Assembly (NCBI GenBank): GCA_030373325.1 | Contig: JAUCZB010000005.1 | Span: forward strand, 94,752-158,751 | Length of the DNA: 64,000 nucleotides | Source: Cyanobium sp. CZS25K | GTDB lineage: Bacteria; Cyanobacteriota; Cyanobacteriia; PCC-6307; Cyanobiaceae | Direction: 5' to 3' | Shown: positions 9,508 through 18,938 of the stretch, in pieces | How positions within the stretch are numbered: the first letter of the stretch is position 1 | Layout: each line of letters opens with the position of its first letter | Translations under genes and position numbers: made by a program | The notes under the pieces: model-generated | Seen by the model: only the letters and a program-made list of their open reading frames with translations | Databases searched by the model: none | Told to the model about the DNA's origin: nothing

Positions 9508-10449
9508 TTGGATTCAATGAAGATTTCCCAGCCCAGGTCGTCGCGTCGGCGCGCCCCCGTCCTGATCGCCGTGGCCTGCGGCCTTGGAGCCGGCCTGCTG
9601 CTGGCGGGGCCCCTGGCCCAGCTGCTCTCGGCAACGTCCACCGCCGAGGGCGGCACTTCGCTCATCAACCCCTTCGCCGCCTGGAGCGGCGGCATGGGCC
9701 GTCAGGATGTGCTGATCCTCGGCACCGATGTGGGCGGCGGCAACACCGACGTGATCGCCACCCTGCGCATCGATGGGAACCGCACCAGCATCACCCAGAT
9801 ACCACGGGACACCTACATCGAGGCCGAGAGTTTCGGTCCGGTCAAGATCAACGCCCTCTACAGCCTGGGCGGGATCGAAGCGCTGAAGGGGGAGATCTCC
9901 CGGCGGCTCGGCCGCCCCATTCAGCACCATCTGGTCGTCAATCTCTCCTCCATCCGCCAGATGGCCGACGTGCTCGGGGGGATCGAAGTGGACGTGCCCA
10001 GACGCATGCTCTACGTCGACCGGAGCCAGGGGCTGTCGATTGATCTGCAACCCGGAATTCAGACCCTGCGCGGCAAGGATCTGGAGGGTTTCCTGCGCTT
10101 CCGTCACGACGAGACCGGCGACCTCGGCCGCATGGACCGGCAGCAACTGGCCCTGAAGTCCCTCTTCCGCAAGCTCACCCGGCCCGAATACCTGGTCCGG
10201 CTTCCGGCCCTGATGATGGCCGCCCGCAAGGACATCAAGACCGACCTCGGGCCGATGGAACTCGGCGGCCTGGTCACGGCCATGGGCAGCACCCAGCTCG
10301 ACACCCAACGGCTGGACGGCCGCCCGTTCTTTAAAGACGGCATCAGCTACTGGGACGCCCTCTGGCCGACCCCGGAAGGCGACCTCCTGGAAACCGACAG
10401 CAATGGTCAGGCCAACGCTACGAACGCTCGTCACCGCTTCCTTTTCTGA
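9508..10449 (+). CDS. LytR-CpsA-Psr (LCP) family protein
   Basis: N-terminal TM, then VLILGTDVGGGNTDVIATLRID, ITQIPRDTYIE, KINALYSLGG, FLRFRHDETGDLGRMDRQQLALKSL. Confidence 0.9.
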   Translation: MDSMKISQPRSSRRRAPVLIAVACGLGAGLLLAGPLAQLLSATSTAEGGTSLINPFAAWSGGMGRQDVLILGTDVGGGNTDVIATLRIDGNRTSITQIPRDTYIEAESFGPVKINALYSLGGIEALKGEISRRLGRPIQHHLVVNLSSIRQMADVLGGIEVDVPRRMLYVDRSQGLSIDLQPGIQTLRGKDLEGFLRFRHDETGDLGRMDRQQLALKSLFRKLTRPEYLVRLPALMMAARKDIKTDLGPMELGGLVTAMGSTQLDTQRLDGRPFFKDGISYWDALWPTPEGDLLETDSNGQANATNARHRFLF

Positions 10450-10924
10450 CATCCCCAGCCGGCGGAGGGGGAGGAGCTTCCTCGGCACCGGAGGGAATGT
10501 GGCCGTTGCGGTCGGAAAGGGTGACCAGGGCCAGACCAAGGGCCATCAGGACCGGCACCGGACTCGAGACGGCCACCGTGACACCAAGGGCGGCCGTGAA
10601 CCAGATCGAAGCGGCACTGCTCAGACCCCGCACCTCCGGGATTCCGTGCTTGGGCCGGACCGGAGGCACCAGGATCTCCCCGGCCCCCAGGAATCCGACA
10701 CCCGTCGCCACCCCCTGGATCACGCGGCTGCGGGCCTGGGGATCGGCGCCTGCGGCCAGGACCATCAGGCAGGCACTCATCCCCACCAGCACATGCACCC
10801 GTAGCCGGTTGGGATGGGTGCGGCTGCCGTGGTGAGCCCGGTTGATGCCCACGGCCAACCCGCACAGCACCGCCATCCCCAGCCGCAGCAGGGCCTCCAG
10901 ATCCGGGGTCAGGGAGAAAACCAT
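10418..10924 (-). CDS. MgtC/SapB family membrane protein
   Basis: LRLGMAVLCGLAVGINRAHHGSRTHPNRLRVHVLVGMSACLM...VIQGVATGVGFLGAGEILV...VRGLSSAASIWFTAALGVTVA. Tail-to-tail overlap with the LCP gene. Confidence 0.85.
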   Translation of the reverse strand: MVFSLTPDLEALLRLGMAVLCGLAVGINRAHHGSRTHPNRLRVHVLVGMSACLMVLAAGADPQARSRVIQGVATGVGFLGAGEILVPPVRPKHGIPEVRGLSSAASIWFTAALGVTVAVSSPVPVLMALGLALVTLSDRNGHIPSGAEEAPPPPPAGDVRKGSGDERS

Positions 10925-10961
10925 GGTGGCCCGCGGCACGGCAAGGGGTGCCCAACCCTGA

Positions 10962-11003
10962 CGCATCCGCGAACAGCCGTGGCGCATCCGCAAACAGCCG
11001 GGG
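10962..11003. repeat. 21-bp tandem direct repeat (2 copies) between divergent genes
   Basis: CGCATCCGCGAACAGCCGTGG / CGCATCCGCAAACAGCCGGGG immediately upstream of ATG 11007. Confidence 0.85.
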
Positions 11004-11006
11004 ACC

Positions 11007-12020
11007 ATGAACCTCCATAGGCTCCTGCCTGCCGACTCCCGGAGATCCGTGCGATCCGCCTTGCTACGCAACAGCCTCAGGCTCGGGGTGGCCGCCTTCC
11101 TCACCGCCTCCCTGTCGCTCTGGTTCGAGCGGATCGCCTACGTGTGGTACCCGATGCTGGCCGTGGTCACGGTCATGGAGGACGGTGACGATCTCAGCCT
11201 GCAGGCCGCCAGGGTGAGGGTCTTCGGCACCATCACCGGAGGGCTGGTGACCTTCCTGGTGCACACCTTGCTGTCGGGATGGCAGGGGGTGCTGGTGTCC
11301 CTGCTGGTGATGCTGCCCCTGCTGCGCTGGCTGGGCTGGCAGTCAGCCGCCGGGACCGCGACGCTGGTCAGCCTCATGTTCCTGATGATTCCGAGCCACG
11401 TGGCCCTGAACTGGGACTACGTCTTCAACCGCACGCTCGATACGTCCGTCGGCTGCGTGATCGCCATTCTGGTGGGCCTGCTGTTCTGGCCCCGGCGGGG
11501 ATTCGATCGGCTGCTGCAACTGGAAAACGGCCTGCGCCACGGGTATGTCGCGCAGCTGGAGCGTCAGCGGCTCTGGCTCGAGGGCCGTGGGGAACGGCCC
11601 CTCCCCCTGCTCCCATCAAGGCTCAGCCACGACCTCATCGCCATGGAACAACTGGTGGCCCAGGAGCGCCGAGGACCCCACGCTGAGCGGCTGCAGCGGC
11701 AGCACTGGTCCCAGCGGCTGCAGCTGTGGGCGTCCGTCCAGCACCACTGGGTGCAGTGGGAGGGGCTGCTGGGTGGTCTTCCCGACCCTCCCGCAGCACC
11801 GGACGCCCAAGGGGGCAGCGATCCGTTGCGAACGAGCGTGGCGCGCATGGCCACCCAGCTCCAGGGGGGCACCCTCCCGGCCCTGGCCAGGGACCCCCTG
11901 CCATGGCAGACCCTGGCCCGGCAACGCTCGCTGCCGCTGCTGCCCCTGCTGGCCCTGGCCGAGGAGCAGTACCCCCTGATGGCGAGCCTTCGCAGCCTGA
12001 GCCTGGTGGCCCGATGCTGA
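11007..12020 (+). CDS. FUSC/aromatic-acid-exporter-like membrane protein (first of pair)
   Basis: Multiple TM segments; ...YPMLAVVTVMEDGDDLSLQAARVRVFGTITGGLVTFLVHTLL... typical of FUSC/ArAE families. Confidence 0.75.
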   Translation: MNLHRLLPADSRRSVRSALLRNSLRLGVAAFLTASLSLWFERIAYVWYPMLAVVTVMEDGDDLSLQAARVRVFGTITGGLVTFLVHTLLSGWQGVLVSLLVMLPLLRWLGWQSAAGTATLVSLMFLMIPSHVALNWDYVFNRTLDTSVGCVIAILVGLLFWPRRGFDRLLQLENGLRHGYVAQLERQRLWLEGRGERPLPLLPSRLSHDLIAMEQLVAQERRGPHAERLQRQHWSQRLQLWASVQHHWVQWEGLLGGLPDPPAAPDAQGGSDPLRTSVARMATQLQGGTLPALARDPLPWQTLARQRSLPLLPLLALAEEQYPLMASLRSLSLVARC

Positions 12021-13096
12021 TCCGCCGCTCGGAGCTGCGCCTTGCCCTGACCGCCGGGCTGATGAACGGCTTCGGCGCCATTGCCCCGGTTCCCTTCGGC
12101 TTCTACGCCCCGATGGCGGTGCTGGTCGTCTGCACCGGCACCTACGGGGGGTCCATCGCCCTGGGCCGTCAGCGGCTGCTGGGGTCCGTGGTGGGGGCGC
12201 TGGTGCTGCTCGCGTCCTTCAGCGGCCTCGGCCATCTGCCCATCCCCCTGGGGCTGGGCCTCTCCCTGGTCGCGATGCGGCTGCTGGGGGGGGCGCTGGG
12301 GCTGGAGGTGGGGTACAAGGTGGGCAGCAACATCATCGTGATGGGCTGGCTGGTCCATGACGGCGACCTGGGCCTCTGGGCCCCGTTGCGCCTGTTCTGG
12401 ACGGTGGCGGGCATCCTCGTGGCCCTGCTGAGCCTGCGGCTCTTCTGGCCCGACCTGGCCGTGGAAGGCAACCGGCAACGGCTGCGCCGGCTGCTGGCCG
12501 ACCTCGGCGCCGGCCTCGTGGCTCAGGCCGAACGGATCGAAGCCCCGGCCGCCCCGGCTCACCCGGGAACCCTGGGGGCCGCCGAGCGGCTGGATCTCCA
12601 GAGCGCGCAACGCTTGCGGCGTCAGCTGGTGGTCCTGCGCGACATGATGCCGGCCGTGGCGGATGAGCTGGGCAACAACCCCACCAGCCATGCCACCTAC
12701 CGGTTGTTCCAGCTCCTGAACGGGGCCTGCTCCCAGCTGATCGGCGTGTTCGACGGGCTGCGGCTGCTCGACCACACCCCGTCCGATCGGGGCCCGCTGG
12801 AGGGAATCCATGCCGCCCAGGCCGAACTGCTGCGGACCGTGGCCGGACGACTGGAGCAATGGAACCGGTGCCTGCAGGTGCCAAACCGCCACCGGCCAGC
12901 CCCACCGGCTTCCGCCCTGACACCTCCAGCCCGCTGGGGGGACCTGGAGCGCTGGCTGCACGATCCGGACCTGGATGGTTTCGATCTTCCCCTGCTGCAG
13001 CGCAATGCCAGCCGTCTGATGCTCTGCGGCCAGGCCCTGCGCAGCATCGAGGAGGCGGAGCATCGCTGGCACGCCCTGGGGGAGGCCAGCGGTTGA
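12014..13096 (+). CDS. FUSC/aromatic-acid-exporter-like membrane protein (second of pair)
   Basis: YAPMAVLVVCTGTYGGSIALGRQRLLGSVVGALVLL...; overlaps the preceding gene by 7 bp. Confidence 0.72.
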   Translation: MLIRRSELRLALTAGLMNGFGAIAPVPFGFYAPMAVLVVCTGTYGGSIALGRQRLLGSVVGALVLLASFSGLGHLPIPLGLGLSLVAMRLLGGALGLEVGYKVGSNIIVMGWLVHDGDLGLWAPLRLFWTVAGILVALLSLRLFWPDLAVEGNRQRLRRLLADLGAGLVAQAERIEAPAAPAHPGTLGAAERLDLQSAQRLRRQLVVLRDMMPAVADELGNNPTSHATYRLFQLLNGACSQLIGVFDGLRLLDHTPSDRGPLEGIHAAQAELLRTVAGRLEQWNRCLQVPNRHRPAPPASALTPPARWGDLERWLHDPDLDGFDLPLLQRNASRLMLCGQALRSIEEAEHRWHALGEASG

Positions 13097-13099
13097 CAT

Positions 13100-14446
13100 A
13101 TGGGAGGACCGCGCTGCTCCATGCCGAAGCGTCCCGGGCTCTGGTCCCCGCTGACCCTCCTGCTGCTGGCCGGTGCCGGCCCCGGCGCCGCCGAGCCCCT
13201 TGCACCCGTCGCCGGGGAGAGCGACGCCCCCCCGGCGGTGCCCCTGGTCAGGCTCGAGCCGGGCTGGGGAAGCCTCCAGCAGAGGCTGGATCTGCCGGAC
13301 TGGGTGGATCTGAGCCTCGAGATCCTGGCCGAACCGATGGTCAACCCGAGCGGCGGTCTGGTCCGGGCGGCGAGCTGGATCCAGCAGTCGACCCTCGCGC
13401 TGACCCTGCGCGCCCCCGGCGACCCGGCCGGCCCACCGGCACGGGAATGGCGGCGGTGGGCCCTGCATGGGGCCATCGCCGGCTACAACGGTGACCCCGT
13501 TTATGCCCAGCAGGTGGGGGCGGCGCTGCCCCTGCAGGAGGTGGCCAACCCGGTGGGGCTCTGGCTCACCCGCGCCAGCCTCGAGCGCCGTTCCTCCGAT
13601 GGCCGCTGGAGCCTGGAGGTCGGGCTGGTGGGCATGGACCCCGATCTGTTCAGCACCCCCATTGAGGACTTCTACGTCCATGACGCCCTCAACGGGGCGC
13701 CCGTCCTGTTCACGATCCCGAACTTTCCCGTCTTTCCCGTCGCGGCACCAGGCGCCCTGCTGGTGCTGCGGCCGACCCCGGCCAGCACCCTGCGGCTGGC
13801 CAGTTTCGATCTGGCTGCCGCCAACACCGTGGCGGGGCTGCTGGGGGCGTCCACCGGCCTTCCCCCGGGACGGGGCTGGACCCACCAGCTGCAGTGGAGC
13901 TATGCCGCCCCCTGGCTCAACCGCCACCTGGCGACCCCCATCGCCGCCTGCCTTGGCGGTAATGGCATCAGGCCTCGACAGCGGACCTGCCGCCAGCCGG
14001 TGCAGGTGGAGCGGCAACTCCCCGGAGGACAGCTGCAACTGGCGGCCTATGCCGGAACCGGCCCGAACCGGGGCCTGTACGGCAGCGCCAGCGTGCCGAT
14101 GGCGCTGCCCTGGGGACTCGACCATCGGCTCTGGGCCGCCGCCGCCGCGGGCTTCGACACCGCCGCCAATCCCACGCCCAGCTACGTCGGGGGCGGCCTG
14201 GTGAGCCAGGGGGTCCTGCCCGGCCGCCCCCTCGACCTGCTGATCCTCGGCGTGGCCCGCACCGGATTCAGCCCGATCAGCCGTCCCGGTCTCAGCCACG
14301 AAGGGGTGGTGGAGCTCGGGTATCAGGTGCGGATCAACCAGTCCTTCAACCTGCAGCCCAGCCTGCAGTGGATCGTCAATCCGGGCGGCGCCGGCCGGGT
14401 ACCGGGCCTGTTCGCCGCGGGACTGCAGCTCGGTTTCAGGTTCTAG
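13100..14446 (+). CDS. OprB-like carbohydrate porin family outer membrane protein
   Basis: Signal-peptide-like N-terminus, no SLH domain, WGSLQQRLDLPDWVDLSLEILAEPMVNPSGGL, beta-barrel-like C-terminus ending GLQLGFRF. Confidence 0.75.
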   Translation: MGGPRCSMPKRPGLWSPLTLLLLAGAGPGAAEPLAPVAGESDAPPAVPLVRLEPGWGSLQQRLDLPDWVDLSLEILAEPMVNPSGGLVRAASWIQQSTLALTLRAPGDPAGPPAREWRRWALHGAIAGYNGDPVYAQQVGAALPLQEVANPVGLWLTRASLERRSSDGRWSLEVGLVGMDPDLFSTPIEDFYVHDALNGAPVLFTIPNFPVFPVAAPGALLVLRPTPASTLRLASFDLAAANTVAGLLGASTGLPPGRGWTHQLQWSYAAPWLNRHLATPIAACLGGNGIRPRQRTCRQPVQVERQLPGGQLQLAAYAGTGPNRGLYGSASVPMALPWGLDHRLWAAAAAGFDTAANPTPSYVGGGLVSQGVLPGRPLDLLILGVARTGFSPISRPGLSHEGVVELGYQVRINQSFNLQPSLQWIVNPGGAGRVPGLFAAGLQLGFRF

Positions 14447-14461
14447 GAGCCGAGGAGGCCG

Positions 14462-16237
14462 ATGTCGAGCAAACTGGGCGCCGGATGGGGGAGACGGCGG
14501 GCCATGGGGGGCAGCGGAACGGGGCGGCCCATGGCCCAGTGGATCCTCGCCGGGCTGACTCTGGGTCTCGGCCTCGGATCAGGGCCCCTCGCCGGCCAAA
14601 CCCTGCCGGCGGCGGGCGGCGGGAATCTGGAGCGCCTCGAACGCCGCTGGAACGAGCTGGATCGTCAGATCCGGGCGCTCGACCAGCTCCTGCCCGCCGA
14701 GGCGGAACCCCTTCCAGGCGAGCGGCCGGGCACCCCGGCGCCCCCGGAGTCCCGCGTGGGTCCTCCGGCATCCGCTGCGGCGCCGGGGCCACCAGAGGCC
14801 GCCATCCCCCTGCCAGCGCTGGCGCTTCCCCAGGCCGACAGCCTGCGCCAGGGCCAGCTGCAGGCCCTGAGCCTGGAGCAGTCCCTGGCGATCGGCTTCG
14901 CCAACAGCCCCAGCCTGCAGGCCCGACGGGAAGAGGTGGCGGCGGCCCTGGCCGAGCTGCAAAGCCAGATGGGCACCTACTGGCCCCGGATCTCGGCCTA
15001 TGCCGCCGGCGGCACCGACCAGCAGAGCACCAGCTTCTTCTCCCCCACCGGCTCGGGGACTCTCTTCGCCCCCAGCAGTCCCTTCTTCATCCCCCCCGGC
15101 GGCAGGGCCTCCTTCAACACCAACGCCAATGCGGTGGCCGCCGGCCTGCAGCTCCGCTACGAGCTGCTGGATTTCGCGCGCACCCCGAAGGCGCGGGCCG
15201 CCCTGGCGAGCCTGCGCAGCACTAGGCTGGCCTATGCCGATGCCCTGCGGCGGCTGCAGCTGAGCCTGAGCGAGAGCTATTACCAGCTGCAGCGCGCCGA
15301 CCAACTGGTGCGGATCCGCGAGGCCGTGGTCAGCAACGACCTGTTGATCCTGCAGGACAGCCTGGATCTCAAACAGGCCGGGTTGGTTCCCCGGCTCGAT
15401 GTGCTGCGCCGCCAGGCGATCGAAGCGGACGGCCAGGAGCTCCTGATCGCCGCCCTGGCGGAGAGGCTGATCGCACGCCGCCGGCTGGCGGCTCAGCTCA
15501 ATCTGCCGCCCGAGCTGACCCCCGTCGCCAGCGACCCGATCCGCCTGCAGCCGCGCTGGCCCCTGGATCTGGAGGACAGCCTGCTGGCCTCCTACCGGGA
15601 CAACCCGGAGCTGGAGGCCCTGCTGGCCACCCGCGAAGCCCTGCTGCGCCAGAAGGACGCGGTCGCGGCCGGGCTGCTGCCCAGGCTGTCGCTGTTCGCC
15701 AGCGCCGGCGCCAGTGCCAACAACGCCAACAGCTGGAACGTGCGCGTCGCCGACGGCGGCTGCTGCGGCGCCACGGTGGCCACCTCCCTCAACACCTACG
15801 GCAGCGACTGGTCGGTGGGCCTGGCGGTGAGCTGGCTGCTCTTCGACGCCGGCACCACCCGGGGCCAGGCCCTGGCCCTGGCCCGGCGAGGCGCTGCGGT
15901 GGCCCAGCAGTACGCCGCCCAGCGCGATGACATCCGGCTGCGGATCGAGCAGGCGTTCTTCGGCCATGAAGCCAGCCTGGCCAGGCTGGTGGCGGCACGG
16001 CGGGGGGTGAAGGCGAGCCTGGAGGCCTTCCGCGACGCCCGCCTCCGCTACCAGGCGGGACTCAGCAGTGAGCTGGATCTCTCCAACACCCAGGAACGGC
16101 TGATCACCAGCCTGGTGCAGCGGCTCGAGGCCACCGTGAACGTGAACGTCACCTACGCCCAGTTGCTGCGGGAGCTGCTGCCCATGCCGACGGATCCGGC
16201 GGCCCCGGTGCCGGCGCGGCTGCAGTGGGGCCCATGA
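14462..16237 (+). CDS. TolC family outer membrane efflux protein
   Basis: Long helical repeats; LSLEQSLAIGFANSPSLQARREEVAAALAELQSQMGTYWPRISAYA; VGLAVSWLLFDAGTTRGQ; LRYQAGLSSELDLSNTQERLITSLVQ. Confidence 0.92.
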   Translation: MSSKLGAGWGRRRAMGGSGTGRPMAQWILAGLTLGLGLGSGPLAGQTLPAAGGGNLERLERRWNELDRQIRALDQLLPAEAEPLPGERPGTPAPPESRVGPPASAAAPGPPEAAIPLPALALPQADSLRQGQLQALSLEQSLAIGFANSPSLQARREEVAAALAELQSQMGTYWPRISAYAAGGTDQQSTSFFSPTGSGTLFAPSSPFFIPPGGRASFNTNANAVAAGLQLRYELLDFARTPKARAALASLRSTRLAYADALRRLQLSLSESYYQLQRADQLVRIREAVVSNDLLILQDSLDLKQAGLVPRLDVLRRQAIEADGQELLIAALAERLIARRRLAAQLNLPPELTPVASDPIRLQPRWPLDLEDSLLASYRDNPELEALLATREALLRQKDAVAAGLLPRLSLFASAGASANNANSWNVRVADGGCCGATVATSLNTYGSDWSVGLAVSWLLFDAGTTRGQALALARRGAAVAQQYAAQRDDIRLRIEQAFFGHEASLARLVAARRGVKASLEAFRDARLRYQAGLSSELDLSNTQERLITSLVQRLEATVNVNVTYAQLLRELLPMPTDPAAPVPARLQWGP

Positions 16238-17637
16238 AAGACCCGGCCGAAGCGATCGAGGCGGCCGACGCCTGGCAGGAGAAAAGCCTGCGCCGGGGGC
16301 AGGTGATCGCCCTGCTGCTGGCCGCACTGCCCCTGCTGCTGCTGCTGCAGCCCTATCAGTGGATGTCGGCCCTGGGCTTCCGGCTGCAGCAGGCCTGGCC
16401 GCTGGGCGGCACCGGAGGCATCCCCGGAGGCAGCCTGCTGCTGGTGTTCGCCGGCACGGTGCTGCTGGCCCTGCTGGCGAACGGCCCCCTGAAGAGCGGC
16501 AGGGGGGGCGGCCTCACCGGGGTGACGGCCCTGCAGCTGGAGGGGGTGCGCCAGGGACCGGCCCGCTCCGCGGCCCTGGCCTCCCTGGGTCTGAAACGCC
16601 AGCTGGCCCGCCTGCCGCTGCTGCTGCTCACCCACGGGGCCAGCCTCACCGTGGGACTGGAGTCCCCCTCCGCCTCCCTGGGGGCGAGCCTGCTGCTGGC
16701 CCTGCGGGAGAGGGTGGCCCCCCTGAAGCGCCTGCCCCTGCCGGTGCTGCTGGCGACCGGGGCGGGCGCCGGGCTGGGCATCGCCTTCAACTCCGTGCTG
16801 CTGGGGGTCATCTATGCCGCCGAGGAACTGTGCCAGCGGCGCTCGCCAGCGCTTCTCAACGGAACGCTTCTGATCACGGGTCTGGGGGTCATGCTCGGAT
16901 CGGCCACGGGCCTCTGGGGCGCCACCCCGGCGGCCCCCGCCCACCAGGGCGGGATCACTGTGCTGGTGGGGGGCGGGGGACACCTGGTCGCGCCGACGTT
17001 GCTCCTGACCCTGGTCGCGGGCTGGCTGGGCGGGGTGTTCACCGCCGGCACCGCCTGGATGGCCAGACGCTGGAGGGGGTGGATCTCGGTGCCGGCCGGC
17101 CCGGGCGGGTCGCGGATTCGCAGGCGCCTGCTCGTTGCTGTGTTGGCCGCTCTGCTGATCAGCCTGGCGGCCGTCGCCAGCGGTGGCTGGAGCCTCAACG
17201 ACGGGCAGTTGCTGATCCTGCGCATGGCCTACGGCGACGATCGCCCAGGCCTCGGGGTCCTCCCCTGGCGGCTGCTGGCCTCTGTGCTGAGCATTGCCAT
17301 GGGCTCCCCTGGGGGCGTGATGCATGACGCCATGTCACTCGGGGCGCTGCTGGCCGGACCGCTGATCGGCGATCTGCCGCCGCTGGAACGGCAGCTGCTG
17401 GTGTGGATCGGAGCGACGGCCCTGTTCAGCGGTGCCTGCCGCACACCCCTGTTCTGCGCCCTGTTCGTGGCCCAGATCGCCGCCACTGTCGCCCTGGTGC
17501 CGTTGCTGCTGCTGGTGGCCGCCCTGGCGGCACCCATCGGCCGCTGGGTGCGGTCAGACACGTGGAACGAGGTGCAACTGGAAAGCTGGCTTGAGGATCA
17601 CCATGGAAACGAGGGTGGTGAGATGAAATCAGGCTGA
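16234..17637 (+). CDS. ClC-family chloride channel/transporter
   Basis: ClC-type motifs: GGIPGG, gating-Glu region VGLESPSASLGA, AFNSVLLGVIYAAEEL; ATGA overlap with tolC-like stop. Confidence 0.8.
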   Translation: MKDPAEAIEAADAWQEKSLRRGQVIALLLAALPLLLLLQPYQWMSALGFRLQQAWPLGGTGGIPGGSLLLVFAGTVLLALLANGPLKSGRGGGLTGVTALQLEGVRQGPARSAALASLGLKRQLARLPLLLLTHGASLTVGLESPSASLGASLLLALRERVAPLKRLPLPVLLATGAGAGLGIAFNSVLLGVIYAAEELCQRRSPALLNGTLLITGLGVMLGSATGLWGATPAAPAHQGGITVLVGGGGHLVAPTLLLTLVAGWLGGVFTAGTAWMARRWRGWISVPAGPGGSRIRRRLLVAVLAALLISLAAVASGGWSLNDGQLLILRMAYGDDRPGLGVLPWRLLASVLSIAMGSPGGVMHDAMSLGALLAGPLIGDLPPLERQLLVWIGATALFSGACRTPLFCALFVAQIAATVALVPLLLLVAALAAPIGRWVRSDTWNEVQLESWLEDHHGNEGGEMKSG

Positions 17638-17801
17638 ATCATCTGCATTCATCGCCCAGCTGTCATCGTTTTCCTGAACAGGCTTCGTGCCGGAGAACTC
17701 AGCCAGGACAGGAACGACAGGGGATTCCCGCAGGACTAGGCTAAGATCATATGGGTTGGTCTGCCTTGTGATCGATTTCCATCACCGTCTGCAGTTCCTC
17801 A

Positions 17802-18824
17802 TTGGCCAGCCATGAACTAACGAGGGATCCATTGAAATCACCCGATACTCCGGAGGACGAAAAGCTCCGCCTGGCCAAACTACGGTCACTGTGCATTCTT
17901 GACACCGCACAGGATAGCCGTTTTGACCGGTTCACGCGGATGGCCCAACGCATCTTCAAGGTGCCGATCGTCATGATCAGCCTGGTGGACGAAGATCGGC
18001 AGTGGTTCAAATCCTGTCTTGGACTGAAGAACTCAGAGACCTCCAGAAGCGTTTCGTTCTGTGGCCATGCGATTCTGGGCTCCGATGTGTTCATCGTCGA
18101 AGACACCCTCGAAGATGATCGTTTTTCTGACAATCCGCTGGTTCTCGGCGAACCCCAGATTCGCTTTTACGCCGGCTGTCCGTTGATCCTTGACCATCAC
18201 AAGCTCGGAACCCTCTGCATCGCCGACCGTGTGCCCCGATCCCTTGATCAGGAGCAGCACGACAACCTCAAAGACCTGGCCGGCATGGTGGAGCAGGAAT
18301 TGGCGGCCATCCTCCTGGCCACCCGGGACCAGCTCACCAACCTCGAGAACAGACGCGGCTTCCTGGCCCTTGCCCAGCAGAGTCTGCAACTCTGCACCCG
18401 CCAGGGTATCCCCGTCTCACTGCTCTCCCTGGACCTGGAGCATTTCATAACGATCAATGACCTTCACGGACATCAGGAGGGAGATCAGGCCTTGATCACT
18501 TTTGCCGATCAGATCAAACATGTGTGTCGTGATTCCGACATTGTTGCCAGAATGGATGGGGATGATTTCGTGGCTCTCCTGATCAACTCAACCCGGGAGC
18601 AGTCAGAGACGGTTGTCGATCGAATCAAGGCCGCTCTGGCGAATCAGATCAGGGTTTCAGGAAAAGAGTACGCCATTGATTTCTGCTATGGAGTCACCTC
18701 CTATCAGCCCGAGAGACATGAAACCATTGCCGAACTCCTTGCCGACGGACAGGCTTTGATGCACGAGATCAATCAGCTTCGCAACAATTCTCCGATGGAC
18801 AACACAGTTCCTGCGAGAAAGTAA
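17802..18824 (+). CDS. GAF domain protein with degenerate GGDEF domain
   Basis: GAF: FDRFTRMAQRIFKVPIVMISLVDEDRQWFKSCLGL...FCGHAIL; GGDEF: RDQLTNLENRRGFLA...SLLSLDLEHFITINDLHGHQEGDQAL...DIVARMDGDDFVALL. Start codon TTG. Confidence 0.88.
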   Translation: MASHELTRDPLKSPDTPEDEKLRLAKLRSLCILDTAQDSRFDRFTRMAQRIFKVPIVMISLVDEDRQWFKSCLGLKNSETSRSVSFCGHAILGSDVFIVEDTLEDDRFSDNPLVLGEPQIRFYAGCPLILDHHKLGTLCIADRVPRSLDQEQHDNLKDLAGMVEQELAAILLATRDQLTNLENRRGFLALAQQSLQLCTRQGIPVSLLSLDLEHFITINDLHGHQEGDQALITFADQIKHVCRDSDIVARMDGDDFVALLINSTREQSETVVDRIKAALANQIRVSGKEYAIDFCYGVTSYQPERHETIAELLADGQALMHEINQLRNNSPMDNTVPARK

Positions 18825-18938
18825 ACCAAAGCGGACCTGACATTGGCAGGAGAAGAAGGCAGGACCCAGGGAGCCGCAGGTTGAGATCCTGTCAATCAAC
18901 AGAACATGCCTCCGGGATCCAGTGATCAGACCATGGCC

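Noticed and set aside
11564-14299. 911-aa minus-strand ORF
   Set aside because: Antisense to FUSC and porin genes; Gln/Gly/Pro/Ala-rich shadow translation with no domain motifs.
16153-17325. 390-aa minus-strand ORF antisense to the ClC gene
   Set aside because: Low-complexity Gln/Gly/Pro/His shadow translation.
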